The notes under the pieces: model-generated
The model's input: only the letters and a program-made list of their open reading frames with translations
Told to the model about the DNA's origin: nothing
Database searches by the model: none
Virus record (IMG/VR): IMGVR_UViG_3300024351_000451
Location: 1-38,820 of that record
DNA from: a virus
DNA: 38,820 nucleotides
Direction: 5' to 3' (one strand)
In this document: positions 8,312 through 17,170 of the stretch, one piece after another
How the letters are laid out: each line of letters starts with the position of its first letter
How positions within the stretch are numbered: position 1 is the stretch's first letter
Program-made: the position numbers and the translations under genes

Positions 8312-8341
8312 AGAAAAAGGACTCCGAAGAGTCCTTTTCTT
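8312..8341 (-). terminator. Intrinsic terminator after the capsid gene, UUCG loop
   Basis: Read on the minus strand, AAAAGGACTC-TTCG-GAGTCC is followed by TTTTTCTTTT. The stem is closed by the very stable C(UUCG)G tetraloop. It sits about 20 bases beyond the gp23 stop codon and is the best terminator in the window. It separates the head operon from the following virion genes. Confidence 0.9.
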
Positions 8342-8362
8342 GTTACACTTGTTAAGTGTTGA

Positions 8363-9538
8363 TTACTGGAATGTAGCGTTAGAGATACTAACTGTACCTA
8401 AGTAATCAGCCGCGTTACCAAGAGATGATGCTGTGTTGTTCAACTCAACATATCCATAACGAGTCATGAAAGACACGACTGGTTCGAATGATGTTGGGTC
8501 TAATACAACGCCAGAGCTCATCAATGGAACGTATGGGCAGTAGAAAGCGGCTGCGTCAGATTCGCTAGAACCTTTGTAACCAACTAATACTGATGCGCTG
8601 TCAGATGCGTATGTGTTAACATAGATCTTCATAGCATTGTTCAATGTACCAACAAACTTAGTGTTTGTAGGTGCTTCGAAAGTACCTTCTGTTGTTCTTG
8701 CGAACGCAGAAGTTGTTGCACTTTGAAGGATTGTTAATGCGTATGGGCTAACAACGGCCCAGTTACCAGCACCACGACGTGTACGTTGTGCGATAACGTT
8801 AGCGGCACGGTTGATTAGAACTGCCAAAGCGGCGTGTTCGTCACCAACGAATGTTGCTGTACCAGATACTGTTGCCTGGTCAAATGCTTGGTTGTTACCG
8901 TTAGATGTTGCAAGAGTTGCTAGGGAACCTAGAACTTCTTGGTCGATTTCAGCAGTGATTTCTTGAGCAAGAGCAGCCATGATTTCTGCTTCGATGTCAA
9001 TACCTTGTTGGGCTTGTGCATCTTGAGCAGCCTCGAATGTCCAACGTGCAGACAATTTACGAGTCTTGGCTTCAACTGTTTGCTTCAAGATTTGGATGCT
9101 CATACGCTTACCAGCAACACCTTCTAATGCGGCAGTTGCGGCGGCTGTAGTAGCAGATCCGTTATTTGCAGAATAACCTTCTGCAATCTTGAATGGGCTT
9201 AGAGCCTCTTCACCAGCGGTAGCACCATATGTACCACTTAGTGTATCGCTGTAGCGAACACGTAGAGTATGGATTTGACCAACTGGACCAGTCATTGGTT
9301 GTACACCAACTAATTCGTTGGCAATAACTGTTGGCATAACACGACGGATCACTGGAAGGATCACGCGGTTAAGGGTTGCGACGTTACCGGCAGAAGTAGC
9401 ACCAGTTGACGCAGATTCTGAAAGATACTTACGAGTATTCTCTAAAGTAACTCCCATTACGCTACGCTTGGTACCTTGAAGGCCTTCTAATAGTGCCTCT
9501 TTAGTTTCTTGCCAGCGGCTTTCTAGTAGTTCTGACAT
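8363..9538 (-). CDS. 23: Major capsid protein gp23
   Basis: A 391-residue major head protein that forms the hexamers of the capsid. The T4 gp23 family is recognised by NVATLNRVILPVIRRVMP, ANELVGVQPMTGPVGQIHT and the later QRTRRGAGNWAVVSP, GVVLDPTSFEPV and MTRYGYVEL. T4 gp23 is 521 residues, so this is a compact form. The N-terminal region (MSELLESRWQETKEALLEG, then KYLSESASTGATS) has LxE sites of the kind cut by the gp21 protease; the LSE/S site near residues 39-42 is a plausible maturation point. AAGGAG precedes the start. It is last in the operon gp68-21-22-23, before a strong terminator. Confidence 0.97.
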   Translation of the reverse strand: MSELLESRWQETKEALLEGLQGTKRSVMGVTLENTRKYLSESASTGATSAGNVATLNRVILPVIRRVMPTVIANELVGVQPMTGPVGQIHTLRVRYSDTLSGTYGATAGEEALSPFKIAEGYSANNGSATTAAATAALEGVAGKRMSIQILKQTVEAKTRKLSARWTFEAAQDAQAQQGIDIEAEIMAALAQEITAEIDQEVLGSLATLATSNGNNQAFDQATVSGTATFVGDEHAALAVLINRAANVIAQRTRRGAGNWAVVSPYALTILQSATTSAFARTTEGTFEAPTNTKFVGTLNNAMKIYVNTYASDSASVLVGYKGSSESDAAAFYCPYVPLMSSGVVLDPTSFEPVVSFMTRYGYVELNNTASSLGNAADYLGTVSISNATFQ

Positions 9539-9549
9539 TTAAATTCTCC

Positions 9550-10641
9550 TTATTTTAATCCAGCAAGGCGACGGATGTCAATTACATCGGCCTGGCTATT
9601 AGCACTACTAATGCTATGGGTTTCTTTGTTGCCTGTGATTTCTTTTGCCTCTACAAGAGCCTTCTTCTTCTCCGGTGTGCTACCACTCAATACTGCTGGT
9701 AAGTACTTGTCGAAACTAGTACGTAGTTTTGCAGTTTGCACACTTTCTAGTAACTCGCTCATGATGTCTTTTTGGTCCTTGTTTAGAGGATTTAGAAGTT
9801 CACTCATTACTTCTTTACGTTCAGCGGCTTCTTGTGCGCGAGCAACTTCTTGCTCTTTGCTTTCTACCAACTGTTGCTTTTCAGAAATAATGCTCTGTGC
9901 TTCTGCGAGTTTTTGTTCTTTTTCTGCGATTACTTTGAGTAACTTGCTTGTCTCTGATTTCTCGTTCAACAAACTAGATTGATACTCAGTTGTAAATGCT
10001 TCAAAAATCTTACGTCCAAAGTCGTTTTGACGAGCTTGGTCGATATCTTCTTTAAGTTGAGTAATCTCTTTCTCAAGACCTTGTTTTACAACAGATTCAA
10101 CTAATTCTGCTGAAGTCTTTACAAACTTGCTCTTAAGTTGAGCAAATTGTTCTTTTGCTTCTTTAACAAGTTTAACTTTGGTTTCTGCCAAGTCTTTCTT
10201 GTCATCATAGAAGTCTGCAATTTCCTTAGCCAATGCTTCGACTACAAACTGCTCTAACTTACTAAAATTCTCAGCCATTACTTTCTGATCTTCGTGAAGT
10301 TCAGAAATTTCTCTAGCAAGAGAAGTCAATACAAACTCGTTAAGTTTACTTGAGTGTTCGCGAATAGCAACAGCATACTTGGCTTTCGCCTCTGCTAGTT
10401 GTGCGCGATCTTCTGTAAACTCTTGGATTTCGACAGATAAACGATCTTCAATCATGTTATTGATTGCGTCGACCATTACTTGTTTGTCATGTTCGTATTT
10501 TTGCGCGAATTCTTCGCGTAGTTGTTGAGTAGCCTGTTCGCGGTTTTCAGCGATTCTGGCGTTCCAAGCAGACTCGATGTCTGCTTTGATTTCTTCGGAA
10601 ATCACGTTGTTTTCAAATAATGATTTAAGTGCATCCAACAT
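9550..10641 (-). CDS. 22: Prohead core scaffold protein gp22
   Basis: A 363-residue, highly charged, almost wholly helical protein, matching gp22, the main scaffold of the T4 prohead core. It begins MLDALKSLFENNVISEEIK and has long heptad-like Glu/Lys-rich coiled-coil stretches through residues about 30-290. The C-terminal part (MSELLNPLNKDQKDIMSELL, then RTSFDKYLPAVLSG) is the conserved gp22-type end; the last residues are DVIDIRRLAGLK. It acts inside the prohead and is degraded by gp21 before DNA packaging. GGGAG precedes the start, and it lies between the protease and capsid genes as in T4. Confidence 0.93.
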   Translation of the reverse strand: MLDALKSLFENNVISEEIKADIESAWNARIAENREQATQQLREEFAQKYEHDKQVMVDAINNMIEDRLSVEIQEFTEDRAQLAEAKAKYAVAIREHSSKLNEFVLTSLAREISELHEDQKVMAENFSKLEQFVVEALAKEIADFYDDKKDLAETKVKLVKEAKEQFAQLKSKFVKTSAELVESVVKQGLEKEITQLKEDIDQARQNDFGRKIFEAFTTEYQSSLLNEKSETSKLLKVIAEKEQKLAEAQSIISEKQQLVESKEQEVARAQEAAERKEVMSELLNPLNKDQKDIMSELLESVQTAKLRTSFDKYLPAVLSGSTPEKKKALVEAKEITGNKETHSISSANSQADVIDIRRLAGLK

Positions 10642-10656
10642 TGTGATTCTCCCTTG

Positions 10657-11289
10657 TTATTGGAGTCCGCCTATTATTTTTAATAGGCTTTCTTTTAAGT
10701 ATTGCTGTGCCTTTGCGTCGCCTTGTACTTCTTGTGCTATTCTTAGTGCCTTATATCCGCCCTTACTATTCATGAGATGCTCATAAATGGGCGTTGGATA
10801 CGCACCCGGGGCTGATGGTTGAGCTACTACATCAACTGTAATAATCTCGAAATCTGACACTTCACCGGATCCGTCTTCTTTGACGTTTCCGGATCCGCGC
10901 GAACTAACTCCTAACTTAACACCACTTTCCAACATAGTTTTCACTAATTGTCCCATTGGGGTTGGAAGAATCTTAAGTTTACCGTAACCATTTGGGCCAT
11001 CCATCCACATTTCTGTAATCATATGGCTTACACGGTCTAGGTTAATTTTTAAGTCGTCTGGATGATCTACTTCGCCAAGAACTGAATATCCACCAGTGAT
11101 CTGGTCGTTTAGTGTTTTGACAGCCCTGCCGATTTCGCTCACAGGATACACACGCTGATTTGCGTTACGAATGCCGCCCTGGATACAAATACCCTTCATA
11201 TAAAGGTTTTTGCCTCCGTCGCCATCCGACTCCACAACCATTCGGGCTTGGTCGAATGTTAGGTTCTCACGTAAGTAGAAATTACTCAT
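10657..11289 (-). CDS. 21: Prohead core protease gp21
   Basis: A 210-residue maturation protease of the T4 gp21 family, a serine protease fold related to herpesvirus assemblins. It cleaves scaffold and capsid proteins in the prohead. Visible catalytic features are GEVDHPDD (His76) and VKLGVSSRGSG (Ser129/Ser130); the conserved VVAQPSAPGAYP segment follows at about residues 154-165. The C-terminus is helical. Length is close to T4 gp21 (212). It sits between a gp68-type core protein and gp22, the T4 order. Confidence 0.95.
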   Translation of the reverse strand: MSNFYLRENLTFDQARMVVESDGDGGKNLYMKGICIQGGIRNANQRVYPVSEIGRAVKTLNDQITGGYSVLGEVDHPDDLKINLDRVSHMITEMWMDGPNGYGKLKILPTPMGQLVKTMLESGVKLGVSSRGSGNVKEDGSGEVSDFEIITVDVVAQPSAPGAYPTPIYEHLMNSKGGYKALRIAQEVQGDAKAQQYLKESLLKIIGGLQ

Positions 11290-11305
11290 CTAGATTAGAC
11301 CCTAA

Positions 11306-12088
11306 TTAACCTTTGCTACCAATGATACTCTTGGTATCAGCGCCGCTTTCGCCTGCGCCTTTCTTCTCTGCGCCATGACCTTTGCTTTGAGCATTAAGTT
11401 TTGTCGCATTTTTTGAACCAGGCACATTAACGTTACCTGAATTCAAATCCTTTGTTGATGGATTTGCTAAACCACCTTGTGTACCACCTTTGTTGCTTTC
11501 GCCGCCTTTAGCGATATTAGCAACTGTGCCACCCATATCGTTCTTACCGGCTACGATTGACTTAGTGTTAGCACCGTTGTCACCGTGCTTTGGAGCACTT
11601 ACTTTTTCTACGTATTCTACAACGTAGTCTTCTTTAGTTTCTTCTTCTTCGCCGCCTTCTTCGCCTTCAGGTGCTTCTGGACCTTCTTCTGATCCACCTG
11701 CTGGGAATTCGTCGCCGCCTTCTTCACCTTTGTCACCACCCATCATTTGTTCAAATTCTGCGGTTAGTGCATCGATAATGTCTTGTTTCATTAGGTCTAG
11801 GTCGCCTACAGTTGCTGGCTCTTCATCACCACCTTCGCCACCGTCCATGTCATCTTCTGGTTCATCGGCATCGATATCGCTTAGTAAATCGGCTGCTGGC
11901 TCGTCTTGAGCTTCTAAACCAAATGCTTCTTCTGCTGGTTGATCAAATTGTAGATCATCGTCCAACAAGTTTTCGTAAATTTCGCGAGATTTTGCTACCA
12001 CTAGTTCGTGGAACAATTCTTCGGCTTTTTGTTTGTCTTCATTAATTAGATATTCAAGCATCTGCTCGAACTTTGCGCGATCAGTCAT
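11306..12088 (-). CDS. 68: Prohead core protein, gp68-like, acidic
   Basis: A 260-residue protein. The N-terminal 45 residues (FEQMLEYLINEDKQKAEELF, then HELVVAKSREIYENLL) are helical and resemble the prohead core protein called gp68 in marine T4-like phages. The middle (about residues 45-155) is very acidic and Gly-rich (DEPEDDMDGGEGGDEE). The tail is Gly/Asn/Lys-rich low complexity, and TKSI followed by an AGK or GSK occurs twice (NTKSIVAGK, DTKSIIGSKG). Position first in the gp21-22-23 operon, after its own promoter, supports a core role. T4 gp68 is only 141 residues, so the acidic middle is an expansion. The exact gp67/gp68 assignment is less certain than the core role. Confidence 0.75.
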   Translation of the reverse strand: MTDRAKFEQMLEYLINEDKQKAEELFHELVVAKSREIYENLLDDDLQFDQPAEEAFGLEAQDEPAADLLSDIDADEPEDDMDGGEGGDEEPATVGDLDLMKQDIIDALTAEFEQMMGGDKGEEGGDEFPAGGSEEGPEAPEGEEGGEEEETKEDYVVEYVEKVSAPKHGDNGANTKSIVAGKNDMGGTVANIAKGGESNKGGTQGGLANPSTKDLNSGNVNVPGSKNATKLNAQSKGHGAEKKGAGESGADTKSIIGSKG

Positions 12089-12139
12089 TTATGTTCTCCT
12101 ATATATGTGATGGGGTTATTCACCCGCAAGGCTGTCGAT

Positions 12140-12147
12140 GTATTTAC
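12140..12147 (-). promoter_or_regulatory. Late-type promoter box GTAAATAC for the head operon
   Basis: The minus strand reads CATAGTAAATACATCG, with TAAATAC as in the two GGCTAAATAC boxes. It lies 52 bases before the gp68-like start and directly after the terminator at 12157-12179. It is therefore the likely start of the gp68-21-22-23 transcript. Confidence 0.55.
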
Positions 12148-12156
12148 TATGTATAT

Positions 12157-12179
12157 AAAAAAACCGGTGCAAACCGGTT
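12157..12179 (-). terminator. Intrinsic terminator after the GT42-like accessory gene
   Basis: On the minus strand AACCGGT-TTGC-ACCGGTT is followed by a run of T (TTTTTTT) and then ATATAC. The 7-bp perfect stem plus U-run lies 15 bases after the stop of the 191-residue gene. It closes the portal operon before the head operon promoter. Confidence 0.88.
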
Positions 12180-12193
12180 CAAAATACGAAATT

Positions 12194-12769
12194 TTAATAA
12201 AATATCACAGACTTAAACTCATCATAAGTCATTGTACTATAATTTTTGTATTTCTGCCACCCGAACTCTAATGCACCAGGTTCAGTAATTCTAATGTATT
12301 TAGTATCAGTAAATTCTTTAATAACAGATTCGGTTTGACGTTGCCAGTTACCATGAAATGTAGCAGGTTCTGTACTGCGTCTGTAGTTAGGAGTATCCGA
12401 GTAAACGTTGTTTAGTTTATCGTTGATTCCTTTATAGTCAAAGCCTAGAATATAGATTGTATCGTAGCCGTGTGTACTGGCCAGCCATAGTGCTGTAGGC
12501 CCACTACTCCAGCCTTTTGACGGGTTAAAAAAGTTTAAATCGTAGATATTTTTAAGTTTTGTATTGACGTTAGTCCATACTGGGATACGCCTGTGTACTG
12601 CTTTATCTGTGATTTCCAATACCATTTTGGCATCTACTGCCACTAGATAATCTGGGTCACAGTCCCTGTACAATGCGTTACAGCCGTATAATTTGCCAAG
12701 AGCTTTTAGTCTGTTAGGTTCAATGGCCATACGGCTACGACCATTGCCTAACACAAAGGCGTGATTCAT
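12194..12769 (-). CDS. Accessory protein resembling GT42 sialyltransferase/DUF115-type proteins
   Basis: A 191-residue soluble protein. MNHAFVLGNGRSRMAI at the start, then YGCNALYRDCDPDYLVAVD (residues 28-46) and SSGPTALWLASTHGYDTIYI followed by LGFDYKG (88-114), recall the GNGPS...CN.FY and SG...A...GY..IYL.G.D elements of GT42 glycosyltransferases and DUF115-like proteins. This is a remote, by-eye resemblance. Similar small proteins occur in other marine T4-like phages as hypotheticals. It lies between a gp67-like gene and the head operon and ends at an intrinsic terminator, so it is expressed with the portal. It has no T4 head-gene counterpart at this place. It could modify a surface or nucleotide-sugar substrate, or be a degenerate Rossmann-type fold; function unproven. 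Confidence 0.7.
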   Translation of the reverse strand: MNHAFVLGNGRSRMAIEPNRLKALGKLYGCNALYRDCDPDYLVAVDAKMVLEITDKAVHRRIPVWTNVNTKLKNIYDLNFFNPSKGWSSGPTALWLASTHGYDTIYILGFDYKGINDKLNNVYSDTPNYRRSTEPATFHGNWQRQTESVIKEFTDTKYIRITEPGALEFGWQKYKNYSTMTYDEFKSVIFY

Positions 12770-12780
12770 GTATTAATTTA

Positions 12781-13020
12781 TCAAGCGGCTGGTGGAGGTG
12801 CCGCGTACATTCGAGCGATAAATTCTAGCTCTGCTTGAGTTTCTTTGACGTGTTGGTCGGATGCTCTACGTAACTCGTTGATTTGACCAAGAGTTAAACG
12901 AGTCTTGCGTGTGTCTTCTAAACCATTAAGGACATCAGTATCACGTTTAGCCATGTACTTGTCGTCCTGCTCTAGTTCAGCAGTTTCACGATTAAAATAA
13001 AATAGTTCGCGTAGGATCAT
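12781..13020 (-). CDS. 67: Small protein at the gp67 position
   Basis: A 79-residue protein that starts MILRELFYFNRETAELEQDD. It has a helical, charged middle (TRKTRLTLGQINELRRASDQ) and ends in a Pro/Ala tail (YAAPPPAA) like the C-terminus of the adjacent portal. Length and position directly after gp20 fit gp67, the prohead core internal protein precursor (80 residues in T4), and I associate this type of sequence with gp67 annotations in marine T4-like phages. It is less acidic than T4 gp67, so the assignment rests mainly on position and size. Confidence 0.6.
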   Translation of the reverse strand: MILRELFYFNRETAELEQDDKYMAKRDTDVLNGLEDTRKTRLTLGQINELRRASDQHVKETQAELEFIARMYAAPPPAA

Positions 13021-13028
13021 ATTATTAT

Positions 13029-14738
13029 TTATGCTGGTGGAGCGGCTGGCGCGGGAGCGGCACCTGGTGCTGGCGCACCGCCTTCTGCTCCTGCTTCAGG
13101 TGCCATACCTTCGGGTGCTGGTGTTTCTCCTGCCATAGCACTAGCATCTGCGGCAATGCCCGTTGGGCTTACACCTGCTGTACGCAATTCTCCTGCGGCA
13201 TCCATTGCGTTAGACTTGGCCATACCGCTTTCTTCTTTCCACAGACGTTCGTTTTCTGCTAAGTCTTCGTCTGTCATACCTAAGAAACGTTTTAGTGCAA
13301 ACCGTTTAGCAATAAATGGCAATGCTACTACCTGTGCAAAAGTACTGATACGTTGATTGTCTAACTCTGCTTGACGATATGCGGCAAAGTTTTGTGGACT
13401 TTGGAAACGAATATCAAACAAACTAAAGTCAATGTTTACACCTTTGTTATACAAGAATAATTTAAATTCTGTATCAAATGTACTGATCATTAACGTTTGT
13501 AAACGCTCGCAATATTTGTTAAAACGTAGTTCTTGAATGTATGCTGTACCTACACGTCCATCATTAAATGCCGCTTGACTGTCATCTGCGCCTGTAGGCA
13601 AGTAACTGCTAGGAATACGTAGAGCTCGCATTAACTTGTTAGTAAAATACTTTAAGTCGTCGATTTCGCCCAGGTTAGTACCGCCCGGTAGCGTTTCAAC
13701 TTTACTTCCACGACCTTCTGCTGTCTGTGGAAAGAAGTAGTCTTCATTGATAGACAACGGATTGTAAGCACTATCAATAGCACTGCCACCGCCTGTACTA
13801 CTAGGAATACGTCTTTGATGAATCTCATTTTTAACTCTTTCAACAAAGCTCATGGCCAAGTGACTAGGCATATTGCCTACGTCAATGTAGAAAATTCTAC
13901 GCTCTGGAGCACGTTGAATACGATAGATAATAATAGCATCTTCCAGTAATTCTTTCTGTTTGTAAACTTTAAAAACAGATTCTAACAGCGAATTACCAAA
14001 AGGATAATTGTTGTCTAAGCCTTCACTTAGACTAAGATGTACAACGTGTTTAGCATCAATAGCAAATTCATTTTGACTTTTGCTAAAACGTGTTCCTGAC
14101 TGCTGAGGATATGATCCTGTCATACCGCGAGCACCGCTGCCGCCTTGTGTATAAGCGGCACCACCAGGCTGTTGATTTTGTGTATTAGGATTAATCTGTG
14201 TTACAACTAAATCCTGTAAATTAATGTTTAAGTCGCGGATAACGTATTGTTCTGGCTTCTTGCCTTCGCTTTCGTTAACAATAATCTTTACAACTTTACC
14301 CGGATCAACGTAATACCATTTTTGTGTTTCTGGATCGCGTACAAAGAATCCGTCGCCGTATTTGAACAAGTTACGTGCAATACGGAACATACGTGTATCA
14401 AGTTTTTGTAACTTAGTCCACTGTTGTAGGTATTCCTTTAAAATTTTAATTTCAGAATTTGTAGCACGATTTCTAAATTGTAATGTAAACGGTGTACCGT
14501 TTTCTTTATTTTTCTGTGTGCAAAACTCTGCTAGAATGTCCAATGCGGCATTAACTTCGCTGTCCCAATCCATGGTGTCGTACTGCATATAACGCTCAAC
14601 ACGATTTGGACTACCAGTGTAAACATCTGGAAGATAGGAACTATAGTTGGATCGTGCAGGACCAGGCTTTCCGCCTGCGCCGGATATCGGGCTAACGTTG
14701 CCTGTTGTTACTGGAGAGAAATGTCTTTTCCAACTCAT
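13029..14738 (-). CDS. 20: Portal vertex protein gp20
   Basis: A 569-residue portal protein, the dodecameric channel at the head vertex used for DNA packaging. T4 gp20 family features include VERYMQYDTMDWDSEVNAAL, NLFKYGDGFFVRDP, APERRIFYIDVGNMP, NPLSINEDYFFPQTAEGRGS, VETLPGGTNLGEIDDLKYF and RALRIPSSYLP. T4 gp20 is 524 residues; the excess lies mainly in a Gly/Gln-rich insert at about residues 183-215 (NPNTQNQQPGGAAYTQGGSG) and an Ala/Pro-rich C-terminal tail. It is preceded on the same strand by the tape measure gene and followed by the gp67-like gene. Confidence 0.97.
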   Translation of the reverse strand: MSWKRHFSPVTTGNVSPISGAGGKPGPARSNYSSYLPDVYTGSPNRVERYMQYDTMDWDSEVNAALDILAEFCTQKNKENGTPFTLQFRNRATNSEIKILKEYLQQWTKLQKLDTRMFRIARNLFKYGDGFFVRDPETQKWYYVDPGKVVKIIVNESEGKKPEQYVIRDLNINLQDLVVTQINPNTQNQQPGGAAYTQGGSGARGMTGSYPQQSGTRFSKSQNEFAIDAKHVVHLSLSEGLDNNYPFGNSLLESVFKVYKQKELLEDAIIIYRIQRAPERRIFYIDVGNMPSHLAMSFVERVKNEIHQRRIPSSTGGGSAIDSAYNPLSINEDYFFPQTAEGRGSKVETLPGGTNLGEIDDLKYFTNKLMRALRIPSSYLPTGADDSQAAFNDGRVGTAYIQELRFNKYCERLQTLMISTFDTEFKLFLYNKGVNIDFSLFDIRFQSPQNFAAYRQAELDNQRISTFAQVVALPFIAKRFALKRFLGMTDEDLAENERLWKEESGMAKSNAMDAAGELRTAGVSPTGIAADASAMAGETPAPEGMAPEAGAEGGAPAPGAAPAPAAPPA

Positions 14739-14750
14739 TATTAATTCCTA

Positions 14751-17120
14751 TTATGCACTATTATTTGAAGTTTGTCTAGTGTATTTGGCTGTCTTGCTCA
14801 AATAATCCACAGCGTCTGATTGATGTGAGACTAATTGACTCATATTCATATTTAACTGATTTAACAGGTCTACCATCTCTTTGCTGGACGCATCGGATAC
14901 TTTTACGTTTCCAGGTGCTCCTTCTTTTTGCTCAGACTTCATAGAGCTCTTGATGGTTTCGCTTAATTTATTAATGTTATTATTCAGTTGATCTAAATTA
15001 GTGTTATTCAAATCTTTAAATGCACTAGTTGTTGTAGTAATTTCTTCTCTAAGATTTTTTAATTTAATAACACCTGCATCGATACTTGAACCCACTGCCT
15101 CTGGGAACATTAATTTTGAATAATCTACATCCTTTAATGCCGTTTTAAGTGCATTAACTTCTTGATTTAACTTTGCTACAGGTTCGGCAGCATTTGTCTC
15201 TGGAGGTTTTGGTGCATTTGCTTTTGGTATTTCTGCACCAGGTACTGTATTTTTAGTATTTTCCGTTTGTGCATTAGCGGCCGCATTTGTTTTTGTCTTT
15301 AAAAAGTCTGGAGTTAGAAAATCAACAACTTCATCTTTATAAATGATTAATCCTGCTGTTGTTGCTATTGCCCAGGCCCATGGATTCTTTATAGTGGAAA
15401 CAATTTTTTCTAGTTTTCCGGCTTTTGCAACATCTTCTGCGGCTTCTGCGGCTGCTCCTGGCTTAACTGGTTCTCCTTTAGGAGTTTTAGGTTCACCACC
15501 TTTAGGTTCACCGCCACCTTTTTTCATTTCTTCATATTTTTTATAATCCATGCCAGCGGCTTTTGCACCAGCATAACCTATTGCAGTACCTACACCAGCC
15601 TTAATAAGAGCATCTGCAATCTCTTTACCTAGTGCGGCTCCAAACAATACTGGAATTCTTGCGGCTGGATCTAACTTAGCAAATTTTTCAGCGGCTGCTT
15701 CTGCACCACTTGCCGCCGATTTTAATCCAGTTGCGGTTAAATCTAGTACGCCACTTTCAATAAATGACTTCTTAAATGAATTTTGTACATTAGTTAATGT
15801 CTGATCTAAACCTGCTACTGCTCTTGTTGGGTCTGTCTTAGATGCAGCCAGACGTTTTTCTTGTTCTTCCTTGGCCATTGCGGCTGCTTTTTGCGAGTCG
15901 CCCATGCCTTGTAATACTGCTTTACCTAACATTGGAGTCATTTGACCCATAGTTGCCATTGCGGCGGCTGTTCTTCTTTCGCCTTCGCTGATATTTTCGC
16001 TGGCTTTGGCGGCTTTACTAAATCCAGCGTTCATATCGTCGACAGCAGACTTAGATCCGTTAAAAATTTCTCGGCCCATTTTACTAGCATCAACGCCTGC
16101 ACTTTGCATTGTCAATGCAAATTGTCTTGCTTCAGCAGTTACAGCAACACCACCGCCAGCAATAATATCTTTAAAGCCTGCGGCCATTTTACCAGTTGGA
16201 TCTAGTTGTTCTAACTGTTTAATTTTAGCATTAACTGCCGCCTGTTGGTCTGCATCTAATTTGCCTAATGCTAATTTCATTCTAGCATCACGTTGAGATG
16301 ATTTATTGGCTTCATCTATCTGTTGTCTAGATAATCCTGTTGCCTTTGATAGTCTGTCTAGTTCTTCGTTATATTTTTCTTGACCTGCAACAATTTCATC
16401 AGTGCTCATCTTTGACAAGCGACCGTTGCGTTGTTGTTGTTCCATGTAACTAGCATTATATGTTGCTAGTTCATCCATACTAAATCCAAGCGCGGCAAAT
16501 TTTTGACCGCTCTGTGCCATAAACTTGCCTTGTGTTTCAGCAAACTTAGTAGCACCAGCAGTGGCAGATCCAAACGCCATAGCCAGCGATTGGCTGTTTT
16601 CTTTTACAGTTTTTCCAAAAATTTCTAAAGGAAGTCTTGCTTCACCTGCTGATAGTTGTGCTTGTAACAATGAATCACCTAAGTCAATACCAGATCCACT
16701 TAGTGTTCTAAAAATTTGTATTTGATCTTCTAATGTTCCGCCAAATTGCTGAACTACATCGCTAACGCCCTTGATGTTTGCGCCGGGCATTTGTGCCAGT
16801 ACACCAGAAAAATCTTTAATTGTAGGAGTAGTATTTGAAAATGTTTTAGCAAATGAGTCTGCACCAAGAGATACAGCATCTCCTGCTAGTTTCATTCGTG
16901 CCTTATATTCTTTTTCAGTTTCAGCACCTTTTCGCATTTGCTCAGCCCGAGCATCATTGTCTCCTGCGCCACCGCCACCGCCGGGCGTGGCACCAGGTTT
17001 TCCGCCTGCAGGTATTCCGCTTTTATTAATTGCCGCAAGTATCTGTCTAAGAGTCGAGTCTTCGGCAGCGTTTTCTACAATAACTGTTCCTACTCCAGGA
17101 ACTATGGCTTTTACTGACAT
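14751..17120 (-). CDS. Probable tail tape measure protein (gp29 counterpart)
   Basis: A 789-residue, Ala/Lys/Glu-rich, mostly helical protein. It starts MSVKAIVPGVGTVIVENAAE, then a Gly/Pro linker (residues 36-55), long helical segments (about 60-480), two hydrophobic stretches (about 485-523 and 578-595, the latter NPWAWAIATTAGLIIY) and a helical C-terminus. Long helices with internal hydrophobic segments are typical of tape measure proteins, which set tail length and pass through the tube. It is divergent from gp26, which with its frameshift extension looks like a tail assembly chaperone pair; such chaperones act on the tape measure. T4 gp29 is 590 residues. No close sequence match was recognised, so the role rests on architecture and context. 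Confidence 0.65.
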   Translation of the reverse strand: MSVKAIVPGVGTVIVENAAEDSTLRQILAAINKSGIPAGGKPGATPGGGGGAGDNDARAEQMRKGAETEKEYKARMKLAGDAVSLGADSFAKTFSNTTPTIKDFSGVLAQMPGANIKGVSDVVQQFGGTLEDQIQIFRTLSGSGIDLGDSLLQAQLSAGEARLPLEIFGKTVKENSQSLAMAFGSATAGATKFAETQGKFMAQSGQKFAALGFSMDELATYNASYMEQQQRNGRLSKMSTDEIVAGQEKYNEELDRLSKATGLSRQQIDEANKSSQRDARMKLALGKLDADQQAAVNAKIKQLEQLDPTGKMAAGFKDIIAGGGVAVTAEARQFALTMQSAGVDASKMGREIFNGSKSAVDDMNAGFSKAAKASENISEGERRTAAAMATMGQMTPMLGKAVLQGMGDSQKAAAMAKEEQEKRLAASKTDPTRAVAGLDQTLTNVQNSFKKSFIESGVLDLTATGLKSAASGAEAAAEKFAKLDPAARIPVLFGAALGKEIADALIKAGVGTAIGYAGAKAAGMDYKKYEEMKKGGGEPKGGEPKTPKGEPVKPGAAAEAAEDVAKAGKLEKIVSTIKNPWAWAIATTAGLIIYKDEVVDFLTPDFLKTKTNAAANAQTENTKNTVPGAEIPKANAPKPPETNAAEPVAKLNQEVNALKTALKDVDYSKLMFPEAVGSSIDAGVIKLKNLREEITTTTSAFKDLNNTNLDQLNNNINKLSETIKSSMKSEQKEGAPGNVKVSDASSKEMVDLLNQLNMNMSQLVSHQSDAVDYLSKTAKYTRQTSNNSA

Positions 17121-17144
17121 AATTTTTCCGTCAAAAACTGCGTA

Positions 17145-17152
17145 TATAAATA
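17145..17152 (+). promoter_or_regulatory. Late promoter TATAAATA for gp26
   Basis: A perfect match to the T4 late promoter core TATAAATA, followed by TAATG, 41 bases before the gp26 start codon. It is the only exact consensus copy noted in the window. Confidence 0.75.
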
Positions 17153-17170
17153 TAATGACACAGCAGTATA

